Shown: positions 54,119-63,520, counted from the stretch's first letter. The stretch: 64,000 nucleotides of DNA from Streptomyces natalensis ATCC 27448 (GCF_000935125.1 NZ_JRKI01000008.1:1-64000); one strand, 5' to 3'. The notes: generated by a model from the sequence alone, not told the origin. Translations and numbers: made by a program.

Positions 54119-57100
54119 TCACACCAGCGGCGGCGGGGCGGCCGCCCCCAGGGACTGCGCCGCCCGGTCCAGGGCGCTGGCCAGCAGGGCCAGGTCCGTC
54201 GGACCGTTGCCCAGCTCGCGCAGGGGGCGGCGGGCCGGCGGATCGCCCATCCGCTGCCACTCCAGCGGGACGACCGTCGGCCGCAGGGTGGACGTCCGGG
54301 GTATCCGGCCGGTCACCCGGCCCGCCTGGAACGGCGTCGAGGAGCCGTCCTGCGCCCGGTCCAGCCGCCCGCGGCCCGGCGGCACCGGCGCGGACGGATC
54401 GGCGGCGGCGCCCAGCCGGATACGCAGCCGGGCGCGCTCGGCGGTCGCGGTCCCGGCCGTACGGTCCGGATGCCCGGAGGCCGCGACGAGATGGACACCC
54501 AGCGCCGCGCCGTCGCGGGCGACCGCCTCCAGCGCCCGCACCACCGAGCCCGCGGCCGGCCGGCCGGGGCTGCCCAGCGCGGGGGCCACCAGCGCATCGA
54601 AGTCGTCGACCAGGACGAACAGCCGCGGCATCGGCGCCGCCTGCTCCTCCGCCGCGGGCCCCTCGCCGCGCGCCCGCAGCCGCAGGGTGCCGGTGCCCGT
54701 CAGGTCCGCCGCCCCGCCGCTTTCCGTGTCCCGGCCGCGGTGACGGAGGGCGTAAAGGTCCTGCGGTGTGTCACCGTCCTCGGCCGGGCGGCGCGGGGAG
54801 ATGATCCGCGGCGCCGGCAGATGCCTGGCGCGCCATTCGGCGAACGGCGTCCCGTCCAGTATTTCCGCGCGCCGCTTGAGCTCCGAGGACAACGCCTGGG
54901 CGAACTCCCGCATCCGGACCGGGTCCGAGGCCGCCAGATAGGTCGTGACATGCGGCAGGTCCGTGCACATCCGCAGCCCCTCGCCGCGCTCGCTGCCGCC
55001 GCCGTCCACCAGGACCAGCGACAGCAGATCGGGGCGGTCCGCGGCGGCGAGGGCGGCGGCCAGGGAACGCATCAGCTCGGTCTTGCCGCTGGCCGCCGCG
55101 CCCTCCAGGAGGAGGTGGGTGGCATCGGCGGCGAGGTCCGCGGCCAGCGGGCCGTGCGGGCCGGCGCCGAGCACCGCGGGGGCGCTGGGCCGGTCGGTGT
55201 CCAGCGCGGCGGCCCAGCGCGCCATCAGGGAGGCGGGCGTGGCGCGGGCCAAACCCAGCTCGTCGAGCAGCCGCGCGGCCTCGGGCAGCGGGACGGCCGC
55301 GCGGTGGACCTGCCCGCGGGCGGCGGTGGCCAAGTCGTCCTCGCGCAGCGGGGCCAGGGCGCGGGCGACTCGCTCGGCCCAGGCGGCGGAGACGGCGTCC
55401 ACCGCGCAGACGGCGCCGTTCGGCCCGGAGCCGGGCTGGACGACGCGCAGCGCCGTGGCCACATCGCCGCTGAGCACCGCCACCGCGCCGCACTCGCCGA
55501 AGGCGGGCGAGGCCCGGCGGGCGGCCTCGTACGTCGCGGCCAGCGGGAAGGCGGGACAGGCGGCGGGCGTCTCGGCCAGGCACAGCAGATGGATCCCGGC
55601 CGCCGGGCCGCCCGCCGCGAGCCGCGCCGCGCTCTCCCGCAGCTCGGACGAGCCGAGGTCGCCGTCCACGATCACCAGGGTGAACGGGCCCTCGTGGCGG
55701 GCCGCGGCGGCGGCCACCTCGGCGCGCTCGGCGCTGGCCCAGTTGGGGCCCAGCGGGCCGTCGTCCAGGCGGCGCAGCAGCTCGGCCGTACGGGCGGCGG
55801 CCTGTTCCCTGTCGTAGGCGAGCAGCAGCCGGCAGTCCTGGCCATGGGCCGGGCGGACGTGCGGCAGCCAGCCGAGCCAGGACCAGTCCGCGACCCGTTC
55901 TTCGGTGTTGCGCCCCCGGTCCGTGGAGATCAGCACGATGTCGAGGGCGGAGGGGGCGTGCAGGGCGGCCAGCTGGGCGACGGCGGCGCGGGCCAGCCCG
56001 ACCAGTCGCTCGCGCGGTCCGGCCAGCCCCAGGGAGCCGGCCCGGCGCAGGTCGACGGTGACCGGTACGGCGATCCTGCCGTCCCGGCCGGCCGTCCCCA
56101 GCCGTACGGTCAGCGCATCGGGGTGGTCCTGGCCGCGCTCCCAGAGGCGGGGGCCGGGGCCGAGCGCCGTCAAGAGGACCGCGGCGGCATCCGGCCAGCG
56201 CTCCTGCGCTCCGGCCGCCGCCGCGGCGTCCGGTCCGTACGTCTCGTCCGCCCCGCCGCCGGCCGTCTCCACCTGCCCCGCCCCTGCCTCCTCCGGCGGC
56301 TCCGCGGCATACCGCCCCCCGGCCAGCCGCCGGGCCCAGGCGCCGAGGCCGATCTTGCGGGCCGTCCTGGCGGCGTCGGCGGGCGCGAGGCGGTACTGGC
56401 CGGCGTGGGTGCCGCCCTGAGAAGGCGCGAGGTCGCGGCTGTCGTGGACGGCGGCCGACGGCGGGGGCTCGGGAGCCGTACCGCGCAGCGGGGTGTCCCG
56501 GCGGACCGGCCCGCTGTGCGGTGCGCGGGCGGGAGGCACCGACGCGGGGGAGGGGACGGCGGACCGGGCGCCGGGAATGGACGCCTCCCGGGGCGCGGCA
56601 TCGCCGGCGAACCGGGCGCCCGCCGCCGCGTCCCGGTCCCACTCCCGGCTTCTCCCCCACTCCCGGCTTCGCTCTAGCGGGGGGACCCCCACGGCCGGGG
56701 GGACTCCCGTCGCCGAGCCCGGGGTGACCCGCAGATGCCCCTCGCCGTCGGGGGCGGCGGGCAGCGCCGGGTCCGGGGCGTCGCCCGGGGGCTGGAGGCA
56801 CAGGGCGGATTCGCCGATCCGCAGGAGGGCGCCGGGGCGCAGCGCGGCGGGCGCCTCGCCCAGGTCCGTGCCGTCGACCGCGGTGCCGTTGGTGGAGCGC
56901 AGATCGGCGACGTACACCGCGCCGTCCGGCTCGACGGTCACCGCGCAGTGCAGCCGGGAGACGTCCGGGTCGTCCAGGGGGACGTCGGCGTCGGCGGAGC
57001 GGCCGATGCGGATCTGGCCGCCGTGCAGCAGATGGACGCCGCCGGCATCGGGGCCCGAGACGATGCGCAGCCGGGCGGGGCCGTGCGGCAGGCCGTGGGC

Positions 57101-57370
57101 GGGGGCGGGCCCGGGGCCCTGGAGGGTGAGCACCGCACCGTCGATCAGCGGGGGCTCGCCGATCGCGGCGCGCTGCGGGTCGAGCCGGTCGCTGCCGGCG
57201 TAGAGGACCACGGGGCCGCTGCCGGCCTCCGCGCCGGGACCGGCCACGGAGGCCGCGAGGGAACCCGCCACGGCCGCCAGGGCCGTCCCGGCGGGGGCCG
57301 TCACGAGCACGTCGCAGGCCCGTGCGGGGTGGCCGCTGCGCGGCCCGAGGACGGTCAGCCGGATCTGCAT
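54119..57370 (-). CDS. FHA domain-containing EssC/FtsK-like ATPase
   Basis: 1083 aa from the ATG giving MQIRLTVLGPRSG; an upstream in-frame start adds 14 nonconserved residues. Regions in order: a ubiquitin-like N-terminus (1-75); an FHA domain (~100-175) with IRIGRSADADVPLDDPDVSRLHC and STNGTAVDG; a disordered linker (~185-345); a degenerate EssC-type domain (DLRRAGSLGLAGPRERL, LGWLPHVRP); and one FtsK/SpoIIIE domain with Walker A GAAASGKTE (~755) and Walker B LFVLVDDFDAL (~920). Type VII secretion EssC/EccC usually has DE in Walker B, here DD. No ESX partner genes are present. It is divergent from the kinase PkaA. Function unknown. Confidence 0.85.
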   Translation of the reverse strand: MQIRLTVLGPRSGHPARACDVLVTAPAGTALAAVAGSLAASVAGPGAEAGSGPVVLYAGSDRLDPQRAAIGEPPLIDGAVLTLQGPGPAPAHGLPHGPARLRIVSGPDAGGVHLLHGGQIRIGRSADADVPLDDPDVSRLHCAVTVEPDGAVYVADLRSTNGTAVDGTDLGEAPAALRPGALLRIGESALCLQPPGDAPDPALPAAPDGEGHLRVTPGSATGVPPAVGVPPLERSREWGRSREWDRDAAAGARFAGDAAPREASIPGARSAVPSPASVPPARAPHSGPVRRDTPLRGTAPEPPPSAAVHDSRDLAPSQGGTHAGQYRLAPADAARTARKIGLGAWARRLAGGRYAAEPPEEAGAGQVETAGGGADETYGPDAAAAAGAQERWPDAAAVLLTALGPGPRLWERGQDHPDALTVRLGTAGRDGRIAVPVTVDLRRAGSLGLAGPRERLVGLARAAVAQLAALHAPSALDIVLISTDRGRNTEERVADWSWLGWLPHVRPAHGQDCRLLLAYDREQAAARTAELLRRLDDGPLGPNWASAERAEVAAAAARHEGPFTLVIVDGDLGSSELRESAARLAAGGPAAGIHLLCLAETPAACPAFPLAATYEAARRASPAFGECGAVAVLSGDVATALRVVQPGSGPNGAVCAVDAVSAAWAERVARALAPLREDDLATAARGQVHRAAVPLPEAARLLDELGLARATPASLMARWAAALDTDRPSAPAVLGAGPHGPLAADLAADATHLLLEGAAASGKTELMRSLAAALAAADRPDLLSLVLVDGGGSERGEGLRMCTDLPHVTTYLAASDPVRMREFAQALSSELKRRAEILDGTPFAEWRARHLPAPRIISPRRPAEDGDTPQDLYALRHRGRDTESGGAADLTGTGTLRLRARGEGPAAEEQAAPMPRLFVLVDDFDALVAPALGSPGRPAAGSVVRALEAVARDGAALGVHLVAASGHPDRTAGTATAERARLRIRLGAAADPSAPVPPGRGRLDRAQDGSSTPFQAGRVTGRIPRTSTLRPTVVPLEWQRMGDPPARRPLRELGNGPTDLALLASALDRAAQSLGAAAPPPLV
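56638..56690. repeat. Actinobacterial interspersed repeat inside the FHA-FtsK linker
   Basis: CCCACTCCCGGCTTC occurs at 56638-56652 and 56656-56670, followed by GCTCTAGCGGGGGG-A-CCCCC (to 56690). I recognise this string as one that recurs in Streptomyces genomes, often in frame within linkers. Read on the coding strand it inserts Arg-Glu-Trp repeats. The G6-A-C5 end can fold back on itself. Confidence 0.6.
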
Positions 57371-57886
57371 CGCCGTCAACGGTCCCTTCTGCCGGGGATC
57401 CGGCGGGGGCACCGCTCACCCCCCACCGCGCCCGAGCGTCGGCACGTACAAGTCCCAAGCGCGCTTCGCGACGGAGAGCGCGCGCCCCCACCACAATGCG
57501 TGCTGGGGGCATCCTCGCACCTGCCACTGACAACACGCCCGTCGACCGCCTCTCGATGATCTTGATTGGTCTTCTAAGGGCGAAAAAGTGCCGGCTTGCG
57601 CGCAGGGAACGGCCGGAATCCGACCGGCGCGATCAGCCGCCGGGGGTGGCCGAGGGCGCGCGGGGGCGCGCTCCGCGCCGATCGGCCGGGCGCCGGCGGC
57701 AACCATCGGCCCGCGGCGCGCGTCTTCCCCACAAGCCCCGTCCGGCGCGGAGCCGGAGGGCCGACCCGACGGCCTACAGTGGGTCGGAGGTCCCCGAGCC
57801 GGGCCATGATCGCCCGCAGGGGCTTCCGATCCGGCGGACGGGGCACACGTTCGACCACAGATCCACCACGACAGGGAGCGCATGAC
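57371..57886. other. Divergent intergenic region, 516 bp
   Basis: The gap separates the FHA-FtsK gene (minus) from pkaA (plus) and should hold both promoters. GCCCCCA and TGGGGGC arms at ~57484-57510 can form a hairpin with an imperfect CAC/GTG inner stem. An A/T-rich patch at 57550-57595 (TTGATTGGTCTTC) is the likeliest promoter zone. No reading frame here looks coding. Confidence 0.4.
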
Positions 57887-59509
57887 GTGCGGCCGGTAGG
57901 CAGCAAGTACCTGCTCGAGGAGCCGCTGGGACGCGGCGCCACGGGCACCGTCTGGCGTGCCCGCCAGCGGGAGGCGGCGGGCGCCGAGGCCGCCGTGGCC
58001 GGTGAACCCGGCGAGACCGTCGCGATCAAGGTCCTCAAGGAGGAGCTGGCGAACGACGCGGACGTGGTGATGCGCTTCCTGCGCGAACGCTCCGTCCTGC
58101 TGCGGCTCACCCACCCCAACATCGTCCGCACCCGCGACCTGGTCGTGGAGGGCGATCTGCTCGCCCTGGTGATGGACCTGGTCGACGGCCCCGACCTGCA
58201 CCGCTATCTGCGCGACAGCGGCCCCTTCAGCCCGATGGCCGCCGCCCTGCTCACCGCGCAGATCGCCGACGCCCTGGCGGCCAGCCACGCCGACGGCGTC
58301 GTCCACCGGGACCTCAAGCCCGCCAACGTCCTGCTCGCCGGCTCCGACGGCAGCGGCGAGATGCACCCGATGCTGACCGACTTCGGCATCGCCCGCCTCG
58401 CCGACTCCCCGGGCCTGACCCGCACCCACGAATTCGTCGGCACCCCCGCGTATGTGGCGCCGGAGTCCGCCGAGGGCCGCCCGCAGACCTCGGCGGTGGA
58501 CATCTACGGCGCCGGCATCCTGCTGTACGAGCTGGTCACCGGCCGTCCGCCGTTCGCCGGCGCGACCGCCCTGGAGGTGTTGCACCGCCACCTGAGCGAG
58601 GAGCCGCGCCGCCCCGGCTCGGTGCCCGAGCCCCTGTGGACGGTGATAGAGCGCTGTCTGCGCAAGCGCCCGGAGGAGCGCCCGAGCGCCGAGAACCTCG
58701 CCCGTGCGCTGCGCACCGTCGCGGACGGTGTCGGGGTGCACGCCACCGCGGCCCAGGCCGAGGCCGCGCTCGGCGTCGCCGCGCTGCTCGCCCCGGACCC
58801 GACGCCCGCCACGGTCCCCGGGACGGGCACCGGCGGCGCGCCCGGCACCGGCGACGCCGACCCCACCCAGGTCCTGCCTTCGAACGCCGGCTCGTACGAC
58901 CCGGCGCCGGCCACCAGCGTGCTGCCCTCCACCGGGATGCCGGGCGGACCGGGCTACGGCCAGGGGGGCGCCGACCCGACGCGGGCGATGCCCCCGATGC
59001 CGCCGGGCCCGCCCCAGGAGCCGGAGGGCCCGCACCCCTGGGAGTCCCAGCTGCGCGCCGCCCGCGACCGCAACGAACAGACCCAGGTGCAGTACCTGGA
59101 CCCCAACGAGGACCCGCTGCGCCGCCGCCCCCAGCGCCGCCCCGCGCCGCAGCAGCAGCCCCCGTACCGCCAGCAGCCGCCGTACGCCGAGCAGCAGCGC
59201 CCGGCCCCGCAGCGCCGCCGGGAGCCCCCGCCGCAGCGCTACGAGCCGCAGCGTCCGCCCGCGCCGGAGCCGCCGCCCCGCCGCGAGCCGCGGCAGCGCA
59301 GCGCCAACCCGATGAAGATCCCGGGCCTGGGCTGCCTCAAGGGCTGCCTGTTCGTTGTGATCATCCTGTTCGTGGCGAGCTGGCTGGTCTGGGAGCTGAC
59401 CCCGCTCCAGGAGTGGATCGGCACCACCAAGGGCTTCTTCGCCCAGATAGGGGACATCTTCACCAGCGTGAAGCACTTCATCGACGGGCTGAGCGGCAGC
59501 AAGCCGTGA
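57887..59509 (+). CDS. pkaA: Serine/threonine protein kinase PkaA
   Basis: 540 aa from a GTG (VRPVGSKYLLEEPLGRG) with GGGAG 9 nt upstream; the known S. coelicolor PkaA is of similar size. Kinase domain ~8-270: Gly loop GRGATGTVW, Lys in VAIKVLKEEL, catalytic HRDLKPANVLL, DFGIARLAD, and APE in YVAPESAEG. The region ~300-490 is Pro/Gln/Arg-rich and disordered. One membrane span (CLFVVIILFVASWLVWEL, ~503-520) precedes a short outside tail without PASTA repeats. Hanks-type kinases of this kind phosphorylate Thr/Ser on envelope and division proteins. The divergent FHA protein is a candidate partner. Confidence 0.95.
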   Translation: MRPVGSKYLLEEPLGRGATGTVWRARQREAAGAEAAVAGEPGETVAIKVLKEELANDADVVMRFLRERSVLLRLTHPNIVRTRDLVVEGDLLALVMDLVDGPDLHRYLRDSGPFSPMAAALLTAQIADALAASHADGVVHRDLKPANVLLAGSDGSGEMHPMLTDFGIARLADSPGLTRTHEFVGTPAYVAPESAEGRPQTSAVDIYGAGILLYELVTGRPPFAGATALEVLHRHLSEEPRRPGSVPEPLWTVIERCLRKRPEERPSAENLARALRTVADGVGVHATAAQAEAALGVAALLAPDPTPATVPGTGTGGAPGTGDADPTQVLPSNAGSYDPAPATSVLPSTGMPGGPGYGQGGADPTRAMPPMPPGPPQEPEGPHPWESQLRAARDRNEQTQVQYLDPNEDPLRRRPQRRPAPQQQPPYRQQPPYAEQQRPAPQRRREPPPQRYEPQRPPAPEPPPRREPRQRSANPMKIPGLGCLKGCLFVVIILFVASWLVWELTPLQEWIGTTKGFFAQIGDIFTSVKHFIDGLSGSKP

Positions 59510-59511
59510 CC

Positions 59512-59543
59512 GACGGCCGGGTCCCACCCGGGGCCCGGCCGTC
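59512..59543 (+). terminator. Terminator-like hairpin after pkaA
   Basis: GACGGCCGGG (59512-59521) and CCCGGCCGTC (59534-59543) pair over 10 bp around a 12-nt loop, 3 bp past the pkaA stop. It may reduce read-through into pkaB, which lies 192 bp away. Confidence 0.55.
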
Positions 59544-59701
59544 CGCCGTCGTGTTGATTTGTCGACTTCTGATGGGCGATTTCGCGCACAGAAGTGAAGG
59601 TTGTGGCCGTCGGGGGCAATGAACCCTCTGGCGCCCGCGTAGCTTTGACGCCAACCTCAGCCCCCGCAGGACGCTCGGGGGCCCGACACGTCGGAGCAGT
59701 T

Positions 59702-60964
59702 TTGGGACGGAAGATCGGCAGCCGGTACACCGCGCACCAGATCCTGGGGCGCGGCAGTGCCGGGACGGTATGGCTGGGCGAGGGTCCCGAAGGGGCCGTG
59801 GCCATCAAGCTGTTGCGCGAGGACCTCGCCTCCGACCAGGAGCTCGTCGGCCGCTTCGTACAGGAGCGGACGGCGCTGCTGAGCCTGGAGCACCCGCATG
59901 TCGTCGGCGTCCGCGACCTCGTCGTCGACGGCAACGACCTGGCGCTGGTCATGGACCTCGTACGGGGCACGGACCTGCGCACCCGTCTGGAGCGCGAGCG
60001 CCGGCTGGCCCCGGAGGCCGCCGTCGCCATCGTCGCCGACGTCGCCGACGGGCTCGCCGCCGCGCACGCCGCGCGCATCGTGCACCGCGACGTCAAGCCC
60101 GAGAACGTCCTGCTGGACATGCAGGGCGCGCTCGGCCCCGGTGGCGCGCACCCCGCGCTGCTCACCGACTTCGGCATCGCCCGCCTGGTGGACTCGCCGC
60201 GCCACACCCGCGCCACCAAGGTCATCGGCACCCCCGACTACCTCGCCCCCGAGATCATCGAGGGCCTCCCGCCGCGCGCCTCCGTGGACGTCTACGCCCT
60301 GGCGACCGTCCTGTACGAGCTGCTCGCCGGCTTCACCCCCTTCGGCGGCGGCCACCCCGGCGCCGTCCTGCGCCGCCATGTCACCGAGAGCGTCGCCCCG
60401 CTGCCGGGCATCCCCGACGAGCTGTGGCAGCTGCTGCTCCAGTGCCTGGCCAAGGCGCCAGCCTCCCGGCTGCGCGCTCCCGAGCTCGCCGCCCGGCTGC
60501 GCGAAATGCTGCCCTCCCTGGCCGGCATCCCGCCCCTGGACATCGACGAGCCCGACGGCGACGCGCCCGAGGACGACACGGAGGGCGCCGCCGCCCCCGG
60601 GTCCCGCGACTACCCGCCCGCCGCCCAGGCGGACGACACCCCGCCGCGCGGCGCCATCCCGCTGGTCCAGGGCGCGAAGCCGGACTCCAACCGGGATACG
60701 CACACCAGCATGCGGGTCCCCGGGCCGGACGAGCTCGCGGGCGGTGCGCACGGCACCGCGCGCACGCCCAGGGCCGCCGGTGAGCGGCGGGCGGGCTCGG
60801 CCCGGCACCGCGCCGCCGCGGAGGCGGTGCGCCGCCGCCGGATGAAGCTCGGCGCGGTCGGCGCCGCGCTCCTCGTCGCGGTCGGGCTCGGCTGCTGGCT
60901 GACCGCAGGCGACGGCGACCCGGACGACGCCCGGCCCGGCATCCACCGCACGCAGGCCCCGTGA
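59702..60964 (+). CDS. pkaB: Serine/threonine protein kinase PkaB
   Basis: 420 aa from a TTG giving LGRKIGSRYTAHQILGRGSAG, with GGAG 5 nt upstream; longer in-frame starts add nonconserved residues, and published PkaB is about 417 aa. Kinase domain ~10-265: GRGSAGTVW, VAIKLLREDL, HRDVKPENVLLD, DFGIARLVD and YLAPEIIEG. An acidic and basic juxtamembrane region (~290-370) precedes a single C-terminal span (LGAVGAALLVAVGLGCWL). Only a short outside tail follows, so no extracellular sensor is visible. It is a paralogue of the upstream pkaA and the two are likely a tandem duplication. Confidence 0.94.
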   Translation: MGRKIGSRYTAHQILGRGSAGTVWLGEGPEGAVAIKLLREDLASDQELVGRFVQERTALLSLEHPHVVGVRDLVVDGNDLALVMDLVRGTDLRTRLERERRLAPEAAVAIVADVADGLAAAHAARIVHRDVKPENVLLDMQGALGPGGAHPALLTDFGIARLVDSPRHTRATKVIGTPDYLAPEIIEGLPPRASVDVYALATVLYELLAGFTPFGGGHPGAVLRRHVTESVAPLPGIPDELWQLLLQCLAKAPASRLRAPELAARLREMLPSLAGIPPLDIDEPDGDAPEDDTEGAAAPGSRDYPPAAQADDTPPRGAIPLVQGAKPDSNRDTHTSMRVPGPDELAGGAHGTARTPRAAGERRAGSARHRAAAEAVRRRRMKLGAVGAALLVAVGLGCWLTAGDGDPDDARPGIHRTQAP

Positions 60965-61032
60965 GCTGCGCCGCGTGGGTCCGGCGGCCCCGGCCGGGAC
61001 ACACTGTCGGCGGTAGCCGTTAGGCTGGGTGC

Positions 61033-62139
61033 GTGGCAGTCGTCGATGTATCCGAAGAGCTGAAGTCCCTCTCCTCGACCATGGGGTCGATCGAGGCCGT
61101 CCTGGACCTCGACAAGATGAGGGCCGATGTCGCCGTGCTCGAGGAGCAGGCCGCGGCGCCGGCCCTGTGGGACGACGTGGAGAACGCCCAGAAGATCACC
61201 AGCCGGCTGTCCTACCTCCAGGGCCAGCTGCGCAAGGCCGAGGAGCTGCGCGGCCGGGTCGACGACCTTGAGGTGCTCTTCGAGCTCGCCGAGGCCGAGG
61301 GCGACGAGGACGCCCGCAGCGAGGCCGAGACGGAGCTCGAATCCGTCCGCAAGGCGGTGGACGAGCTCGAGGTCCGCACGCTGCTGTCGGGCGAGTACGA
61401 CGCCCGTGAGGCGCTGGTCAACATCCGCGCCGAGGCCGGTGGCGTGGACGCCGCCGACTTTGCCGAGAAGCTCCAGCGGATGTATCTGCGCTGGGCCGAG
61501 CGCCACGGCTACAAGACCGAGCTGTACGAAACCTCGTACGCCGAAGAGGCCGGCATCAAGTCGACCACCTTCGCCGTCAAGATCCCGTACGCCTACGGCA
61601 CCCTCTCCGTCGAGCAGGGCACCCACCGCCTGGTGCGGATCTCGCCGTTCGACAACCAGGGCCGCCGCCAGACCTCGTTCGCCGGTGTCGAGGTGCTGCC
61701 CGTCGTCGAGCAGACCGACCACATCGAGATCGACGAGTCCGAGCTGCGCGTGGACGTCTACCGCTCCTCGGGCCCCGGCGGCCAGGGCGTCAACACCACC
61801 GACTCCGCGGTGCGGCTGACGCACATCCCCACCGGCATCGTCGTCTCCTGTCAGAACGAGCGCTCGCAGATCCAGAACAAGGCGACCGCCATGAACGTCC
61901 TCCAGGCCAAGCTCCTCGAGCGCCGCCGCCAGGAGGAGCAGGCCAAGATGGACGCGCTCAAGGGCGACGGCGGCAACTCCTGGGGCAACCAGATGCGTTC
62001 GTACGTCCTGCACCCGTACCAGATGGTCAAGGACCTGCGCACCGAGTTCGAGGTCGGCAACCCCACCGCGGTGCTGGACGGCGACATCGACGGCTTCCTG
62101 GAGGCCGGGATCCGCTGGCGCAAGCAGCAGGAGAAGTAG
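61033..62139 (+). CDS. prfB: Peptide chain release factor 2
   Basis: 368 aa from a GTG ([19 protein letters not shown]). RF2 recognises UGA and UAA. The stop-codon tripeptide SPF is in [20 protein letters not shown] (~206), and the catalytic GGQ is in [20 protein letters not shown] (~247). The frame is continuous: the CUU-UGA frameshift that autoregulates E. coli prfB is absent around codon 26, as in other high-GC actinobacteria. It follows pkaB by 68 bp, with no clear terminator between. The conserved actinobacterial order continues with ftsE and ftsX, which would lie beyond the window. Confidence 0.97.
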   Translation: MAVVDVSEELKSLSSTMGSIEAVLDLDKMRADVAVLEEQAAAPALWDDVENAQKITSRLSYLQGQLRKAEELRGRVDDLEVLFELAEAEGDEDARSEAETELESVRKAVDELEVRTLLSGEYDAREALVNIRAEAGGVDAADFAEKLQRMYLRWAERHGYKTELYETSYAEEAGIKSTTFAVKIPYAYGTLSVEQGTHRLVRISPFDNQGRRQTSFAGVEVLPVVEQTDHIEIDESELRVDVYRSSGPGGQGVNTTDSAVRLTHIPTGIVVSCQNERSQIQNKATAMNVLQAKLLERRRQEEQAKMDALKGDGGNSWGNQMRSYVLHPYQMVKDLRTEFEVGNPTAVLDGDIDGFLEAGIRWRKQQEK

Positions 62140-62163
62140 CCGTCCGCGGGCCGCTGACTCCGG

Positions 62164-62196
62164 AACAACTGTCTCCTTCGGGGAGGCAGTTGTTTT
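62164..62196 (+). terminator. Intrinsic terminator of prfB
   Basis: AACAACTGTCTCC (62164-62176) pairs with GGAGGCAGTTGTT (62182-62194), with one G-T wobble and a stable TTCGG loop, then TT. It lies 24 bp past the stop. Low GC at the stem base is unusual for the genome. Confidence 0.85.
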
Positions 62197-62463
62197 GCGT
62201 GGAGGGGCTTTGGTCACAGTCGTATGTCCATGTACCACCCAACACCCAGCAATTCGGGCATCGCGTCTTTATTCGACCTTGACGATGTTGGCCGAACTGG
62301 GAAGGCTGGGCGGCGGCATGCGTATGTCTGGGGCGCGTGTATGAACGGGGAGATGAGGGGCCCGGCCGCTACGTGCGGGCCCGTGACTCGCGTACCCCCA
62401 CCGGCTCGTCGCCCCGTACAGCGGTGCTCCAATGACGAGTTCAGCTACTGGGGGTAGCAGTAC
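62197..62463 (+). other. Upstream region of the LAETG protein gene
   Basis: This 267-bp segment should carry the promoter of the LAETG protein gene. TTGACG (62279-62284) is a good -35, but the hexamer 17 bp on (AAGGCT) is a poor -10. The ribosome site GGGGGTAG just before the ATG is modest. No other gene is seen. Confidence 0.35.
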
Positions 62464-63315
62464 ATGACGAAGAAGACGCGGCTGCGCGTAGCGCGCATTG
62501 CAGCCGGTGCGGTGATCGCGGCGGGTGCGTCGCTCACCGCCGCCGGTGCCGCCTCGGCGGCCGAGGTCGGCCAGAAGCAGAGTGCCGGCGACAACTGCAG
62601 CCCGCTCGACCCGCTGCACCTGTTCTGTGACGACAGCAGCGGTGGCGCCTCCACCGGCGGTGACTCCTCCGGTGGCGACACCGGCGGTGACAACGGCGGC
62701 GACGACTCCACCGGCGGTCTGATCACCGGCGGCACGACCGACGGTGGCACCACCGACGGCGGTACGACCGACGGTGGGACCACCACTGACGGTGGCACCA
62801 CCGACGGCGGCACCACGGACGGTGGCACCACGGACGGCGGCACCACCACCAACGGTGGCACCGACGGCGGTCACAGCACCGGTGGCGGCAACAACGGCGG
62901 CACCGACGGCGGTCACAGCAACGGTGGCAGCACCGGCGGCCACAGCACCGGCGGCGGCAACGGTGGCAGCACCGGCGGTCACACCAGCGGTGGCAGCACC
63001 ACCGGTGGCGGCAGCGCCACGGGCGGCGGCAGCACCACGGGCGGTGGCAGCACCACCGGTGGCGACAGCACCGGCACCGGCACCGACAACGAGGGCTCCC
63101 ACCCGATCGAGCAGCCGGGCAAGGGCAAGGAGGGCATGTCCGACACCCCCGGTCAGGCCAAGCAGCAGCCGAAGGGCGGCGAGCTTGCCGAGACCGGTTC
63201 CTCCGGCACCACCTTCCTGCTGATCGGCGCGGCGACCATGATCGCGGGCGGTGTGGGCTTCCGCATCCTGCCCCGTCTGATCAACAAGAACGGTGGCGGC
63301 GCGGCCGCGGCCTGA
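62464..63315 (+). CDS. Low-complexity secreted protein with LAETG sortase signal
   Basis: 283 aa. A Sec signal peptide (1-33) is followed by a short unique part with a Cys pair (DNCSPLDPLHLFCDD), then ~150 residues of Gly/Thr/Asp/Ser/His repeats (GGTTDGG, STGGG). Then come a charged spacer, the class E sortase motif LAETG (~240), a hydrophobic span (TFLLIGAATMIAGGVGFRIL) and a basic tail. Sortase E of Streptomyces anchors LAxTG proteins, such as chaplins, to peptidoglycan. No chaplin or enzyme domain is visible. The repeats could span the cell wall as a stalk. Confidence 0.9.
   Translation: MTKKTRLRVARIAAGAVIAAGASLTAAGAASAAEVGQKQSAGDNCSPLDPLHLFCDDSSGGASTGGDSSGGDTGGDNGGDDSTGGLITGGTTDGGTTDGGTTDGGTTTDGGTTDGGTTDGGTTDGGTTTNGGTDGGHSTGGGNNGGTDGGHSNGGSTGGHSTGGGNGGSTGGHTSGGSTTGGGSATGGGSTTGGGSTTGGDSTGTGTDNEGSHPIEQPGKGKEGMSDTPGQAKQQPKGGELAETGSSGTTFLLIGAATMIAGGVGFRILPRLINKNGGGAAAA
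62727..63080 (+). repeat. Imperfect 12-15-bp repeats encoding GGTTD and STGGG units
   Basis: GGCACCACCGACGGC-like units repeat many times in the LAETG gene, then shift to GGCAGCACCGGTGGC-like units. The repeats preserve the reading frame. Replication slippage should make the length vary. Confidence 0.85.
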
Positions 63316-63332
63316 CGCTGACACGCAGTGAA

Positions 63333-63368
63333 CGAAGGGCCCGGGGTGGCAGCACCCCGGGCCCTTCG
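63333..63368. terminator. Terminator of the LAETG protein gene
   Basis: A 16-bp perfect stem (CGAAGGGCCCGGGGTG / CACCCCGGGCCCTTCG) with loop GCAG starts 18 bp past the stop. It can also serve the convergent small gene. Confidence 0.88.
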
Positions 63369-63520
63369 GCGTTTCTGTGACTCAGCTCCTGTAACTCATC
63401 GGTACGCGCACGACCAGTTACCATAAGTGACGGAGCTCCACCCCTCGGGAGTGCCCCCTGGCTCCCTGGCCGCCCGCGCACCGACCCGGCGCATCCCGGC
63501 CCCCGCCGGAGCCGGACGGC

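Noticed and set aside
62279..62307. TTGACG as a -35 for the LAETG protein gene
   Set aside because: No acceptable -10 lies 16-19 bp downstream, so it is only mentioned as a possibility.
62727..63080. Regular repeats that could be mistaken for a CRISPR array
   Set aside because: The units are 12-15 bp, contiguous without spacers, and keep a reading frame inside a secreted protein gene.
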